A DNA stretch of 64,000 nucleotides from Phocoena phocoena (Eukaryota; Chordata; Mammalia; Artiodactyla; Phocoenidae). The position numbers and the translations under genes were made by a program. Below, piece by piece: positions 1 to 12,184 of the stretch. How positions within the stretch are numbered: position 1 is the stretch's first letter; each line of letters starts with the position of its first letter. The stretch is from the NCBI RefSeq assembly GCF_963924675.1, contig NC_089224.1:70045464-70109463 (forward strand), read 5' to 3'. Below the pieces are notes generated by a model. The model ran no database searches. It was not told where the DNA came from and saw nothing but the letters and a program-made list of their open reading frames with translations.

Positions 1-554
1 CTGATAGTATTCACAAATATTAGAGGTGAAGAAATGAACTCTTTCCTGAACATATCTTCATTTATTCTGAATGCCCCAGCACATAAGTATTTGGAAAACT
101 CAAAGGGCCAGTTTCTATGAGAAAGACCTGAAATTTTTCTGTTCTAGAACAATGTCAAACTTCAAATTTTAGCACCAATCTACTTTTTATTTCTCCTAAA
201 CCAAGTAAGTACTTCACTCATGCACTCTAAATAAAAAAGGTCATTAAGTAGTCATTTAAGTTTTGACTGGGAACAATGCCTTGGGGTATATTATTTACAC
301 CAATGTGTATATATATCACATTATGCAACTGCATAGAAGATAAACATACAATATTTTAAAAGTGTGCTTCTGTCTCCTGCTACCGAATAGCTGATAATGT
401 TTTCACCTAAACATTTTTTGTTTATGGTCAAATACTCCTTCCAGTGTCTAGAATAATGCCTAACACATAGAAGTTGTTAAATATACACTTGTTAACTAAA
501 ATGGCATTTCTTCCCAAACAGAATTGCTCTTTTGCTTTTCTAAAGAGTCAAATA
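1..554. other. unassigned AT-rich sequence
   Basis: No coding region, RNA gene or repeat that I recognise. It contains short AT-rich runs only. The ORF from about 474 is created mostly by the following SINE read in the wrong sense. Confidence 0.5.
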
Positions 555-893
555 TTTTATTTATTTTTAATTAACTTTATTTTTATTTATTATTTTTGGC
601 TGCGTTGGGTCTTCATTGCTGTGTGCGGGCTTTCTCTAGTTGCGGCAAGCAGGGGCAACTCTTCGTTGCAGTGCGTGGGCCTCACTGCGGTGACTTCTCT
701 TGTTGTGGAGCATGGGCTCTAGGCACGCGGGCTTCAGTAGTTGTGGCTTGCAGGCTCTAGAGCACAGGCTCAGTAGTTGTGGCACACAGGCTTAGCTGCT
801 CCACGGCATGTGGGATCTTCCTGGACCAGGGCTCGAACCCGTGTCCCCTGCATTGGCAGGCAGATTCTTAACCACTGCGTCACCAGGGAAGCC
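555..893 (-). mobile_element. CHR-type tRNA-derived SINE (older, long CHR-1-like form)
   Basis: Non-autonomous retroposon mobilised by L1. The tRNA-derived head lies at the right end, so the element reads on the minus strand: the complement begins with the GGCTTCCCTGG head and carries an A-box-like TGACGCAGTGG and a B-box-like GGGTTCGAGCC. The body contains the repeated agtagttgtggc units characteristic of the longer cetartiodactyl form. The left end is an A/T-rich tail. Flanks (aatattttattta / aatttcatatttta) are a possible but degraded TSD, which fits an older copy than those near 9 kb. Confidence 0.85.
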
Positions 894-1079
894 TGAATTT
901 CATATTTTAAAAACACATTTTGAAATATTTTTTATTTCAGTGTATGTCTTTCTTTTTTCCTTCCTCTCTAACCCCTCTGCTAGTAGTAGCAAGCCAGATA
1001 TACTATTGTCCAAGTGATGGGGATGATTAAAATAGACTAAAGAGTCCCAGTGATTCTATGTTAAGATGCTAATCTTGCA

Positions 1080-1567
1080 AACAACACAATTTTTTTAATG
1101 GGCAAAGGATCTGAACAGAAATTTCTTCAAAGATATACAAAGGGCCAATTAGCACATTAAAAAATTCTCAACATCACTAATCATTAGGGAAATGCAAGTC
1201 AAAACCACAATGAAATACTACTTTACCTCCATTAGGAGGGCTATTATTTTAAAAACAGAAAATAACAAATGCTGGGAAGGATATGGAGAAATTATAACTC
1301 TTGTGCATTGCTGGTAAGAAGGTAAAATGATACAGCCAGTGTGGAAAACAGTATGGTCGTTCACCCAAAAATTTAAAATAAAATTACCATATGATCCAGT
1401 GAATTTCACCTCTAGGTAAAAATTCAAAGAAGTGAAAGCAGGAACTCAAACAAATATTTGTGTACCAATGACCAATGTTCACAGGAGAATTATCCACAAT
1501 AGCCAAAAGGTGGAAACAATCCAAATATCCATCAACAGACAAATGGATTTTTAAAATGTAATGTATA
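1080..1567 (+). mobile_element. old L1 fragment, ORF2 3' end, part 1 of 2
   Basis: Resembles the C-terminal ORF2 region of old L1M elements: the gggcaaaggatctgaa block, then aaatgcaagtcaaaaccaca, then a degenerate gtgtggaaaacagtatgg block. Reading frames are broken. It is interrupted at 1568 by a MER2 element and continues at 1891. Confidence 0.75.
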
Positions 1568-1888
1568 CAGTTAACCCTTGAACAATGTGGGGGATAGGGG
1601 TGCTGATCCCTGTGGAGTCAAAAATCTGTGTACTGCTATCTCTGCCCCAATAGCAAAGGGATTGATAAACGACTCACCCAAGGGAAGGAAGCTGGAACAG
1701 TTTGGATAGAATCAGGACTCAAACCCTAGTTCTTTTGATATCACATATTGTGATCCCTAATCAAACATAAAGTTTTCCCCATACTTAAAGATCTATAAAA
1801 TGAAAATACAGGTACTATATTTACTGAAAAAAAAATCTGCTTGTAAGTGGAACCATGCAGTTCAACCATGATTTTCAAGAGTCAACTG
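1568..1888 (+). mobile_element. MER2/Tigger2-like DNA transposon remnant
   Basis: Cut-and-paste pogo/Tigger-type non-autonomous element. Terminal inverted repeats are visible: cagttaacccttgaa at the left and the complement of ttcaagagtcaactg at the right. A TA dinucleotide flanks both ends (1566-1567 and 1889-1890), as expected for this superfamily. The interior is degenerate; around 1670-1740 it looks like a MIR-like fragment. It sits inside an older L1 and so post-dates it. Confidence 0.75.
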
Positions 1889-1890
1889 TA

Positions 1891-2275
1891 CATACAAGGG
1901 AATATTTTTCAGCCTTAATAAAAAGGAATAAGATTTTGATACATGCTACAAAATGGATGAAACTTAAAGACATTTTGTTAAGTGAAATAAGCCAGTCACA
2001 AAAGGATAAACATTGTATTACTCCACTTAGAGGAGGTACCTAGAGCAGTCAAATTCATAGAGACAGAAAGTAGAATAGTGAGGACCAGCAGCTTGGAGAA
2101 GCGGGAATGGGGAGTTAATGTTTAATGGGTTTAGATTTGGCAAGATGAAAAAGTTCTGTGGATGGAGAGCAGTGATGGTCACATAACAACGTGAATATAC
2201 TGAATGCCACTGAACTGTACACTTAAAATGATTAAAATGGTAAACTTTGTTATGTACTATTTTACCCCAATAAAA
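1891..2275 (+). mobile_element. old L1 3' end, part 2 of 2
   Basis: Continues the L1 interrupted at 1568. It contains the aatggatgaaacttaaagac and ttaagtgaaataagccag blocks, then the L1M-type 3' UTR (tgaactgtacacttaaaatg) and ends at an A-rich tail with ccccaataaaa near 2270. Confidence 0.75.
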
Positions 2276-2326
2276 AAAAAGAAAAAGATGCTAGTTTTGT
2301 TTTGTTTGTTTTAAAAAGGGACTGGT

Positions 2327-2523
2327 GGGCTTCCCTGGTGGCGTAGTGGTTGAGAGTACGCCTGCTGATGCAGGGGACACGGGTTCGTGCCCTGGTCCGG
2401 AAAGATCCCATATGCCGCGGAGCGGCTGGGCCCGTGAGCTATGGTCGCTGAGCCTGCGCGTCCGGAGCCTGTGCTCCGCAGCGGGAGAGGCCACAACAGT
2501 GAGAGGCCCGCGTACCGCAAAAA

Positions 2524-2558
<35 letters not shown>

Positions 2559-2573
2559 ATTAATTAATTAATT
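2327..2573 (+). mobile_element. CHR-2-like SINE with (AAAT)n tail
   Basis: Full-length copy: head ggcttccctggtggcgtagt with A-box-like and B-box-like promoter motifs, body, and a tail of about 50 bases of (AAAT)n/(TTAA)n from 2519. It is bounded by a perfect 13-bp TSD, aaaagggactggt, at 2314-2326 and 2574-2586. The intact TSD and low divergence indicate a recent, lineage-specific insertion. Confidence 0.93.
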
Positions 2574-2586
2574 AAAAGGGACTGGT

Positions 2587-3716
2587 AAATTTTATTTCAC
2601 TGAATTAAAAAAAAAATGTAAGTAAAAGACACCAAAACCAAGAAAAGCCAGAGAGATTTGGAGAAAATATTTGCCATGCACATAATCCAGAAAATTAGTA
2701 CCTCAAACATAGGAAGAATTTGTGTATAACAATAAAATAAAAAAGCAGAAAAATGTGCACAAGCTGTTAATAGAAAAATTCACTATCATAGGGGAGCTGA
2801 ACAAATAAATAAATATATTGAGAACAGTGGCAGCCAGGTTTCTTGCAGAAAAAAAGAGTTACAAAGATGGAAAAGAAGAAGCTATATAAAACTCCATAGA
2901 ATTGGACTTGAAATAGAAATATCTGTGTGAACCATTGATTTCAATACAAATAGATAAACTCAAAATAAGTATAAATGTGAATGTGTGTGTACACATATTT
3001 CCTATCTTTATCTACTGAGAAGGCGTAGGAAGAGTGAAATTCTAACACATGAGCATGGCTAGTGCCCGGTCTTAGGTTCTAAATGCCAATCTCCATTGAA
3101 AGGAACCAGGACTCCTTGGAAGTGGCTGCTTCTAGGTCTGGAGCAGGAAAATATAACATAAGTCTGGAATATCTTATTGTGCCAGACAGTTAAGTAATCA
3201 AATAATAAAATTAATTCATCAACAAAATGAATAAAAGCAAAAGCCAGCTTGAAACAGCTCCCAGAATTTGGAAATGACTTGAAAAGCATGAAATTAAAAT
3301 AATTATAATAACAGTTTATTACACATTTCATAAAACAGGAATTTATGAGTCCATGCTGATACAGAGAGAGAGACAGATAGATCTAGATAGATGGATAGAT
3401 AGATCAATATCTCTATTTATATCTACCTGTCTATATAAATAAAGTTAGGTGAAAAATAGGATACTTACATAGTCTCAAAGTGCCTTGCCAAAACAATATT
3501 AATCACAAAGGGAAAATGTGCAACTATACAGTGAAGAAGCCTCACAGACACCACCTTAAATTAGAGATTAAATTTAACAGATCACTAGAACAAATCAAAA
3601 TAATGTATATATCTGACAGGATGCAATGAGGAAATATCAAACAAATCCAAATTGAAGTCATTCTACAAAAATAACTGGTCTATATATACCCTTTAAAAGT
3701 CTCAACATAAGAAAGC
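2587..3716 (+). mobile_element. probable old L1M 3' UTR, upstream part
   Basis: Highly diverged. Blocks such as gaaacagctccca, gaatttatgagtccatgctgatac and attctacaaaaataactgg resemble the long 3' UTR of L1M elements read on the plus strand, and the same 3' UTR resumes beyond the MaLR LTR at 4170. The left part (2587-2900) is uncertain. Confidence 0.45.
3362..3440. repeat. degenerate (GATA)n/(TATC)n microsatellite
   Basis: GA-rich start, then imperfect gata units (gatagatagatagat) changing to tatctatttatatctacctgtctata. It lies in the L1M 3' UTR-like sequence. Confidence 0.8.
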
Positions 3717-4169
3717 TGTAGTAGGCTGAATAAAGTCCCTCAAATATGTCCACATCCTAATCCCTGGATCCTGTGGATGTTACCTTACATGGCGAAAGTG
3801 ATTAAGTTAAGGATCTTGAAATGGGAATATTGTCCTGGATTATCCTATGGGCCCAGTGTAATCACAACAATCCTTCTAAGAAGGAACTATGAGGAATTGG
3901 ACTCAGAGGAGAAGGTGATATGATGACAGCAGCAGAGATAGGGGTGATGCATGTTAAAGATAGAGGAAAGGGCCATAAGCGAAGGAACACAGGTGGCCAC
4001 GAGAAGCTGGAAAAGTCAAGGAAACAGATTCTCCCCTGGAAGCCTCCAGCCCTGCTGACGTTTTGATTTCAGGATTCTGACTTCCAGAACTGTAAGAGAG
4101 TAAATTCATGTTGCTTTAAGCTACTCAGTGTGTGATGATTTGTTACAGCAGCAATAGTAAACTAACGCA
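3717..4169 (+). mobile_element. MaLR (MLT1-type) solo LTR
   Basis: Begins TG, ends CA. Has the MLT1-like layout: ggctgaata near the 5' end, gtccacatcctaatccc, attatcctatgggcccagtgtaatcacaa (split here for length), a ctggaaaagtcaaggaaacag block, tccagaactgtaagagagtaaa and the terminal gttacagcagcaatag. No internal retroviral sequence is attached. It splits an older L1M 3' UTR. Confidence 0.65.
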
Positions 4170-4455
4170 AAAATCAGGAAATGACGTGAGGAACTATTCC
4201 CAGATAAAAGAGACTATAGAGTCAGGACTACGAAGTGCAGCTTGTGAAAAGAAGGACACAGGACATCACTGAGATAATTGTGAAACTTGAATGGCATCTA
4301 AAAATTACAGTTAATGTGAACTTCTTGATTTTTATGATTATATATTGTGGTTATGTGGGAAAATAGCCTTGTTTGTCAGATATAAACAATGAAGTTTTTG
4401 TGGATAATAGGCATCAGGTTGCCAACTTACTTTGAAATGGTTCAGAAAAAAAAGT
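4170..4455 (+). mobile_element. old L1M 3' UTR, downstream part
   Basis: Resembles the terminal L1M 3' UTR: gataattgtgaaac, gatttttatgattatatatt, gtggttatgtgggaaaatag and a final caaatggttcag-like block before an A run at 4446. Continuation of the copy broken by the LTR at 3717. Confidence 0.55.
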
Positions 4456-5144
4456 TAGACTTTTTAGTAGGTTAGGATGTCATAGAAGTCCACATCTGTC
4501 TTATGAGTTCTTAGAAATACAGACTCTGAAGTACAGGTTTGCGTGCCAGAGATATGTCAAGCAGTGCTCTCTGGATCACGTGTAAGGGACTGAGGGAAGC
4601 AGAACTGGACAGAGGGAGAAGCCCAAAACTGACACAGCAGCAATAGTGACCTTATTCAATATTATGTGGAGCTTGGGGACCACGAAAGGTTGAGAGTTGT
4701 CTTGAATTCAGTCCAGCATCTTCAGCTTACGATAAATCAACTCTCTTATGATAAATCAATCCCCCTTTCTTCCTCTTTATCTTTCTCTCTCGCTCTTTCC
4801 CTCTGTCTCTCTCCTTCCATATCAACCAATCACTGAAGGCTGGCTGTTCCCAAAAGCTGGTATACTTGGATGAGGCAACTCCCTTCAATCAAGGGCAATT
4901 CTTACAAACCATCAGCAGCCAGAATTCCCAGCAGTAAAGCAATGCTTGCCACTGTCCTCAAGCGAGAAACGGGTCAGTGCACCACAGCATCTACAACTTC
5001 TGAGGGAAACTTATATACTCTTTTATGAGTATATAACGTGAAGGTAAGAGTAAGAGGATTTACTGATGGACTAAATACGGAGCGTGCAAAAGAAAGGGAT
5101 TGAGAATGACAATACAAAAGAATGATGCTCAGTAATTAAAAAAT
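4456..5144. other. unassigned, possibly an old LTR remnant
   Basis: No reading frame of note. A pyrimidine-rich tract occupies roughly 4760-4820. The texture of 4490-5015 suggests a decayed interspersed repeat but I cannot name a family. Confidence 0.35.
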
Positions 5145-6645
5145 AAGTCCTTTTCTTCCCTTCTATTTTTCTATTGAAATATAATTGACCTATAATATGA
5201 TATGTTTTAGGTACACAACATAGTGATTCAATAGTTTTATACATCACAAAACGATCACCACAATAAGTCTAGTTACCATCTGTCACCAAATAAATTTATA
5301 ACAATATTATTGACTATACTCCCTATGCTGTACATTACTTCCCGTGACTTATTTTACAACTGGAAGTTTGTACCTCTTAATCTCCCTCACCTATTTCACT
5401 CATCCTCCCACTCTCCTCCCCTCTGGCAACTACCAGTTTGTTCTCTGTATCTATGAATCTGATTCTGTTTTGTTATGTATGTTTTGTTTTTTAAGTTGCA
5501 CATACAGGTGAAATCATTTGCTATTTGTCTTCCTCTGTCTGACTTCTTTCACTTAGCCTAATACTCTCTAGGTCCATCCATGTCACAAATGGCAAGATTT
5601 CGTTCTTACTTATGGCTGAGTAATATTCCATCATACTTATATCTTCTTTATCCATTCATCTATCAATGGACACTTAGGTTTCTTCCATATCTTAGCTATT
5701 GTAAATAATGCTGCAATGAACATAGGGGTGCATATATCTTTTCGACTTAATGTTTTTGTTTTCTTCAGAAAAATACCCAGTAGAATTGCTGGATCATATG
5801 GTAGTTCTACTTTTAATATTTTGAGGAACCTCCATACTGTTTTCCACAGTGGCTATATCAATTTACATTCCTACCAACAGTGCACAAGGGGCCCCTTTTC
5901 TCCACATGCTCACCAACATTTATTAGTTGTTGTCTTTTTGGTAACAGTCGTTCTGGCAGGTATGAGGGAATATCTCATTGTGTTTTTTGATTTGCATTTC
6001 CCTGATGATTAGTGATGTTGAGCATCTTCTCATATGCCTATTGGCCATCTGTATGTCTTCTCTGGAAAAATCTCTATGCAGATACTCTGCCCATTTTTTA
6101 AGAGGGTTGTTCGTTGGTTTGTGTTTTTTTGGGGGGGGCGGATGGTGAGTTATATGAGTTCTTTGTATATTTTGGATATTAACCTCTTGTCAGATGCATC
6201 ATTTCCAAATACCTTCTCACATTTCGTAGGCAGCCTTTTCATTTTGTTGATAGCTTCCTTCACTGCGCAAAAACTTTTTAGTTTGATGTAGCCCCATTTG
6301 TTTATTACTGCTTTCGTTTCCCTTGCCTGAAGAGACATCCCCATTGTATATTCTTGTCTGCTGTGTCATAGATTATTGACCATAGAACTGTGAGTTTACT
6401 TCTGGGCTCTCTATTCTGTTCCATTGATCTATGTGTCTATTTTTGTGCCAGTACCATACTGCTTTTATTACTGCAGATTTGTAGTATGGTTGGATCAGGG
6501 AGTGTGATACAACCAACTTTGTTCTTCTTTCTCAAGACTGTTTTGGCTATGTGGGGCCTTTTGTCTATATAAATTTTAGAATTATTTGTTCCAATTCTGT
6601 GAAAAATGCCATTGGTATTTTGATAGGGATTGCATCAACTCTATA
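5145..6645 (-). mobile_element. L1 (L1MA-like), antisense, 3' UTR plus ORF2 C-terminus
   Basis: Read on the minus strand this is the last part of ORF2 followed by the 3' UTR. Diagnostic blocks on the plus strand include gctgagtaatattccat, cccagtagaattgctgga, ttttccacagtggctatat and tgatttgcatttccctgat. The 5' end is truncated near 6645. The 98-aa and 85-aa plus-strand ORFs here are antisense to ORF2 and have no coding meaning. Confidence 0.85.
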
Positions 6646-7779
6646 GAGAGAGTGAGCCAGAAAGATAGGGTATAGCCCTTAGAGAGTAGCATATTTGAAG
6701 TTGACATTATGGAAGATTTGTTGTTATTAGTAATGATAAAGTCTAGAGTCTATCGCGGGAGTGATTAGTGAATGACATGGGGTATAGTACAAGATCTGCT
6801 GAAGGACAGGTAAACAAATTGAAAGAGTAAGGTATGGAGAGAGTACACATGCACATTAAAATTAGCAAAAATTATAACAAGAGTAGTAGTATTGGCAACA
6901 CTGACCATGAAACTACCAATATCTTCAACAGTGATAAGAAATAACATGAGTATCAACAACTGCAAAAGGCATCATAGAGAACACTGCAAGAGAACACTGT
7001 CCTCTAAACAAGAGTTAATTTCACTTAGAGGAAAAGAGAGATAAACAAACAAAATGCAGAGAAGAGACTGAGTATCTAAAGGATTTTGATGATAGGAGGT
7101 ATCAGTTCTAGGGACAGAGAAGTTTTTCAGAAATTGAAGAGGAGTGAGAAATGCTATCAGAAAAGAGTATATAATGAGCCTTATATGGACATCAGTTTGG
7201 GGTGTAAGAATGGTCTTCAGTGACATAGTCTTATGTTGACTGGTGCAAGCAAGGACATCTATCTTGGTTCAGGAGATACCAGCAAGTCAGGGAGCATTGG
7301 TGGGAAGGAAGAACTATGAGGAACTCACTAGAAGCAAATGAAGTTCTGGAGCCCCTTTTGTAACCCTGACAGTAAAGAGGCTCTTTGCAAGAAGGGAGAT
7401 GCAGACTTCAAAGAGTGTGTGAATAAAAACACTCCTTATGGAGAGTTTGAACTTTGAATTAACTGAATACTTATCTGAAAGTGTCTTATAAAGCAGAAGA
7501 AATTGAATTACCTTCATAATTTTTAAATTTATGCTTTATTTGGCCAACCATAGAAATGAAGACACAGTAAAACTTTATTTCAGCTATAACACAGAATGCT
7601 TCTTCTCTTAATTAAAATATGAAAAGTAATGAATACATTTTGATCACATTACATATGGGGACTCTTCCAAGATTCCTAAAATTCTGTTTGCAGCAAACAT
7701 CTACATCTTACTTGGTTATAAACTATGGTGAGGATAGAAACAGGGGACTTGATAAAAGGCTATAACACTAATCTATGCA
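6646..7779. other. unassigned sequence
   Basis: No family recognised and no ORF beyond chance length. Likely decayed repeat or unique sequence. Confidence 0.45.
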
Positions 7780-8100
7780 AGAGATAATGGTGGATCTGAC
7801 GAGAATTTTCACATCAGTAATTGGTTCAGATTCTAGATATATTTTGATGATAGGTAAAACCAATAGAATTTACTGATGGATTATATAAGGAAGTTGGGGG
7901 TCATGAGAGACAGGAGTCTGGCTATTTCAAGGTTTTTGCCCTGAAGAATTAGGTGGATGGACTTGTCATGTATTGAGAAATGTTGATTAAATATACAAGT
8001 AGAGATGCTGAACTGGTAGTTGGATATATAAGTTTTGGAGAAAGGTATGGGTTAGACATAAAAAACATGGGTGTCACTGGCTTATATAAATTATGAGTAT
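7780..8100 (+). repeat. ancient mammal-wide dispersed repeat (family not named)
   Basis: The order of blocks matches a dispersed repeat I recall from other mammals: agagataatggtgg, cagattctagatatattttga, aatttactgatggatt, caaggtttttgccctga, gtggatgg, then tagttggatatataagt and gggtgtcactggc. The copy is diverged and I cannot give the family name reliably. Confidence 0.4.
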
Positions 8101-9171
8101 ATATAGAAAAAAACTGAGAACAAATTCTCAGCTTAAGGGCAGTATGTGTAGTTTTAAAATGATTACAAGATAATACTGATATATGCCTCATCCCCCCTAC
8201 CCACCCAGATTATGAATCACTTCTCTCTGTTATCTACATTTTATTATTCTATCAAATTAGGTCATCAGAAAGAAACATGACTGAAGTGTATTATCTCAGT
8301 CCCTGTAGAAGTGTCTTTACTACTATGGTTTCATTTTATATCAGTGTTTGCTCTAATAAAGAGCCATATAGGGATATTTCTGCAACTGCTATAAAACTGC
8401 TAAATATACTGCCATGACTTTATTAAATGCCCTTTAATATAAAAGTCCAAATGTTAGATTTTTCCCCGTAGAATTTAATGCCAAAGAAGTTTCTCTCTAC
8501 TGAAGAGTCAGTCTTCTTCCATTTATCAGACATTGATAACTAGGTAAACTGTCATCTTTCCCTCTTTACTTTGGCTTCCAGGAAACAGATTAAATTTCAG
8601 GCTTAATTACAGAAATGTCTCATAATTCCTTTTCCTCTCTATATTTGTTTTCTCTTAAATCTTTTATATAATTTTTAATCTTTTAACTTTCATTTAGCTA
8701 ATTACTATTACAGCATTTTAAAGAGAATTTTAAAGTATAAGAAGTATAAATTATAAATAAAAATTAAGGAAAAATTGTGGCCCAGAAAAATCCCAGTGAC
8801 ATAGTAAGGGAAAAAAACACATCTCAGATCAGGGCAACAGTGGATCAGGGGTCACTCAAGGAATGAGGCAGGGATGAGCACTGGACCTCTTTTCAATGAC
8901 GATGAGGAATAAGAGAAAAGGTCAGGCCTGGAGATAAGAGGTGAGAGTTACAGGATAAATTTTCATACAGCAACCTAGGCAACTCCATAATTCCTGATAA
9001 ACAATGAGTGAAAGTAGAGTATGAAAGGGGATCATAAGTTCAGAAAGGAAGTCTGAAATTTTCCCAAAGAGAAAAATAATTTTAGCAAAGCCTGTGTGGT
9101 TTTCCCCTGAAGCTTGTCATGTTCCAGGCAGAGCTCCCTGGAGGATAAGGAAGCTTATCCAGTATAAAAAA
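8101..9171. other. unassigned sequence
   Basis: No gene or recognisable repeat. Confidence 0.45.
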
Positions 9172-9182
9172 GAACATGTCCT

Positions 9183-9378
9183 TGGACTTCCCTGGTGGCA
9201 CAGTGGTTGAGAGTCCGCCTGCCGATGCGGGGGATGCAAGTTCGTGCCCCGGTCCGGGAGGATCCCACGTGCCACGGAGTGGCTAGGTTCATGAGCCGTG
9301 GCCGCTAGGCCTGCGCATCCGGAGCCTGTGCTCCGCGGTGGGAGAGGCCCGCGTACGGCAAAAAAAAAAAAAAAACAC
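9183..9378 (+). mobile_element. CHR-2-like SINE, deletion variant
   Basis: Head, A-box-like and B-box-like motifs intact; 11-bp TSD gaacatgtcct at 9172-9182 and 9379-9389. Near the 3' end one of the two gagaggcc repeats and the spacer acaacagt are missing, so ggagaggcc joins directly to cgcgtac. The copy at 53.03 kb has the same deletion. Ends in a plain A tail. Confidence 0.93.
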
Positions 9379-9513
9379 GAACATGTCCTATATCACCTAC
9401 ATCCTTAGAATGCAGACCACTCAAATACAAGTTATCTCTTTGTTGAACAATACCAAGCCATTAGTCTGGTAGAAAATACCTTTGTGAAAGTCTGTTTAAA
9501 GAACTCAGAAATG

Positions 9514-9705
9514 GGGCTTCCCTGGTGGCGCAGTGGTTGAGAGTCCGCCTGCCGATGCAGGGGACACAGGTTTATGCCCCTGTCTGGGAAGATCCCACAT
9601 GCCGCAGAGCGGCTGGGCCCATGAGCCATGGCCGCTGAGCCTGCGCGTCCGGAGCCTGTGCTCCGCAACGGGAGAGGCCACAACAGTGAGAGGCCCGGGT
9701 ACCAC

Positions 9706-9729
<24 letters not shown>
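9514..9729 (+). mobile_element. CHR-2-like SINE
   Basis: Full-length young copy with a long uninterrupted A tail. TSD aaagaactcagaaatg (16 bp) at 9498-9513 and 9730-9745. It lies 135 bp downstream of another copy in the same orientation. ORFs reported across it on either strand are repeat artefacts. Confidence 0.94.
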
Positions 9730-9737
<8 letters not shown>

Positions 9738-9745
9738 CAGAAATG

Positions 9746-11097
9746 TATAGAAAAGGAGCAAATGCATTTCTGTGTTATCAGAGACCTGTCTGCTCTTTCT
9801 TAGCTCCTAGAATAACTGTAAATTTAGATCATTATCAGGTAAACTACAAAAGGTATTGATACGACCATTCTTTTGGGTTAGTCTAATAGTTCCGTGAATT
9901 TGGCAGATCTCTCTGACCAACCACAGTGAAGGCTGTCTGTCTGTAAATAAGTACCTGTGGCCTTAACATGGAAATGTGTCCATTAATTAGTGTCAGTAAT
10001 TAATGCACACATCCACTGAACTCCTGATAATGCTCACATCTACTGAACTCCTGATAATGAACTCTAAAATACTATGAAGCCTTTATGGAAAACTCTAGTA
10101 ATTAATATATTGATATTTATTATATCAAATAATATATCAAATATATATTCAATATACATAATTATATATTAAATTATATAAAAATTATATATAATATATC
10201 GAATATATAATTATATATATTTAATATATATTAAATATATATAATTAATAAGCTCTCACCATGTCACCATATTCATTTTGGATAGAGAATCTAGTTTCAA
10301 AAATTCTGTGTCTTTTCTTATCACTCCAGACAGCCAAAGAGTCCTCTGAGCATTACACTATATATTTTACTGATTTTTCTTTTGTATGATAAACAAACTT
10401 TTATAGATTAATATGCTGCTAAAATTATTTATATAGTATGCTTTGCCTTAAGGAAAAAAGAGGCTTTTTTTTTCCATACCAGACCACTGGAAAAGAGGAA
10501 ATCAAAGCAGCTAGCTATATACCACATATATTTAGAGATTACCCGTCTCTTATTTAAAGGAAATAATGACAAGTTTTATAGGGGCAGAGGCATTATTTTT
10601 TTAGTATGTTTTTGATAGATCTTACTGTAAGTAAATAAAAGCCAAAAAGAGAAGTAGTAGCACTAGAACACAAATATGTGTTTTAAAACCACAAAACTAA
10701 TACACTAAATAGATCTCATAACGTTATGTACATGCATATCTTGTTTTGTTTTAATGTTTGGTAGGACTACTATTGCAAGTACTGAATGTAGAAATAACTC
10801 AATGAAACTGCATAGGAAACCCTTATTCAACACTTTGCTTTGCTCTCCCCTTTCTTTGAGTAAATCTGACATTATAAGCATAACTGGTTCTCTGTGGACC
10901 TCTTAAATAATTTAAAGATGCTGAGCCTCATATTCTACAGCCCAAAGATGCTGACATTATTTTAAATTAGGTTTTTACACTTAAAACGTATTGAAGTGTA
11001 TTTGGGGAAGATGAAGTTTTGCTACCTGTGCTTTTTTTTTTTTTTTTTCTGTGAGAACAGTGTTCAGCAGTTAGAGTTGGAATAAAATAGTATCTCC
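9746..11097. other. unassigned sequence with AT-rich core
   Basis: Contains a small imperfect duplication (actgaactcctgataatg twice, near 10015 and 10040), the AT-rich block listed separately, and a T run at 11032-11048. No gene. Confidence 0.5.
10097..10250. repeat. AT-rich low-complexity block
   Basis: About 150 bases almost wholly of atata/aatat units with many self-complementary stretches. Confidence 0.85.
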
Positions 11098-11265
11098 ATG
11101 GTTTGCTTTTAATTCTTTACCTCTAGTAAAATGGCATGAGCTAGGGTAACACACATATGACAACCTGGTAATTTCAGAATAATGGTTCGTTTTTAATTCT
11201 TTTCCTCGAGTCAAATGAAATGAGCCAGAGTAACACACATATGACAACCTGGTAATTTTAGAATA
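11098..11265. repeat. 84-bp tandem duplication, two copies
   Basis: Copy 1 is 11098-11181 and copy 2 is 11182-11265, both 84 bp. They begin atggtt and share a perfect core ending gtaacacacatatgacaacc followed by tggtaattt; differences are scattered substitutions with no indel. The second copy starts exactly where the first ends. No known repeat family recognised in the unit. Confidence 0.9.
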
Positions 11266-12184
11266 AATTCTGAATGCAAAGAGAGTTGTTCATATATAGT
11301 GCTCTTATGATGAGCCTTACTATTCGATGGATTTGGATTTTGCTACACTTCAAAAGATGTCTGTGGTACACAAAGCCATAATGTAAGGGACCTCTGAAAT
11401 GCCAATATGTGGCCATTACTTTACCCTGTGGCACCAATTTTAATGGAGTTCAGCTGGCTGAATAGTCTGAAACCTAAGAAGTGTACTCTTCTTTGTCGGC
11501 ACCTTCATCTCTCCTCTCTTTCTACACAGAGGCAGAATGTCAGTTCCATCCTGTTCCCACATATAACTGCCACATGTGGTTTTTAAGTCCCTAGGTTGTA
11601 TGTATCTGGGTCAGAGGCAAAGCTCAAAGTTGAACTATGGCTTCGTACACTGCTTGGCCTCAATCAGAATTTTCCTTATGTGATCAGGCATTTTCCCAGT
11701 TGCCATGCAATGCAAGTTGGCAAGGGAGAAGGGGAGTTTTTTTAAAAAAGAAAAAAAATCAAGAAATGGGAACCTTGCCAAGTTTCATAGACTGAAAAAT
11801 TGGAGCCCCTGAGAGAAACAAATGTTTGGAACTGCTAACCCTTCTGCCCTATCACATTTCAACTCAGTCAGATGGTCACACCCATCACTGCCAAAATACG
11901 CCACGTTATTGAGCATGGAGACAGGTTTCCAGCCTCACAGGGTATGGGGTCCTGTGCTGGGGATTCATATGAGTTCACAAGAAAGATTCTTCTTTTGCTT
12001 GTACCTGATGCCTATGTTTCTAATGACTCTCTTTTCTGAGACCCTCTTCTAGATTTTATTTCCCATGGAATCTTAGATTCTATACTCACCTAATTCTACT
12101 TATTACATTTTACTTGCATGAATCAAATTTGTGTTCACTAAACATAGGTTTAATATCCAATGAAAACTATGTTCCCAATTTTCT
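11266..12184. other. unassigned sequence
   Basis: No gene or recognisable repeat. The 76-aa ORF at 11822-12052 has no features I recognise. Confidence 0.45.

Noticed and set aside
2327..2420. tRNA gene in a SINE head
   Set aside because: The heads have A- and B-box-like promoters but do not fold as complete tRNAs and belong to the SINE.
5716..6291. Two plus-strand ORFs that resemble membrane proteins
   Set aside because: Antisense to L1 ORF2 and 3' UTR.
9432..9859. 108-111-aa ORFs on both strands
   Set aside because: Read through a SINE; the same peptides recur at every SINE copy (16.6, 18.5, 21.1, 49.4 kb).
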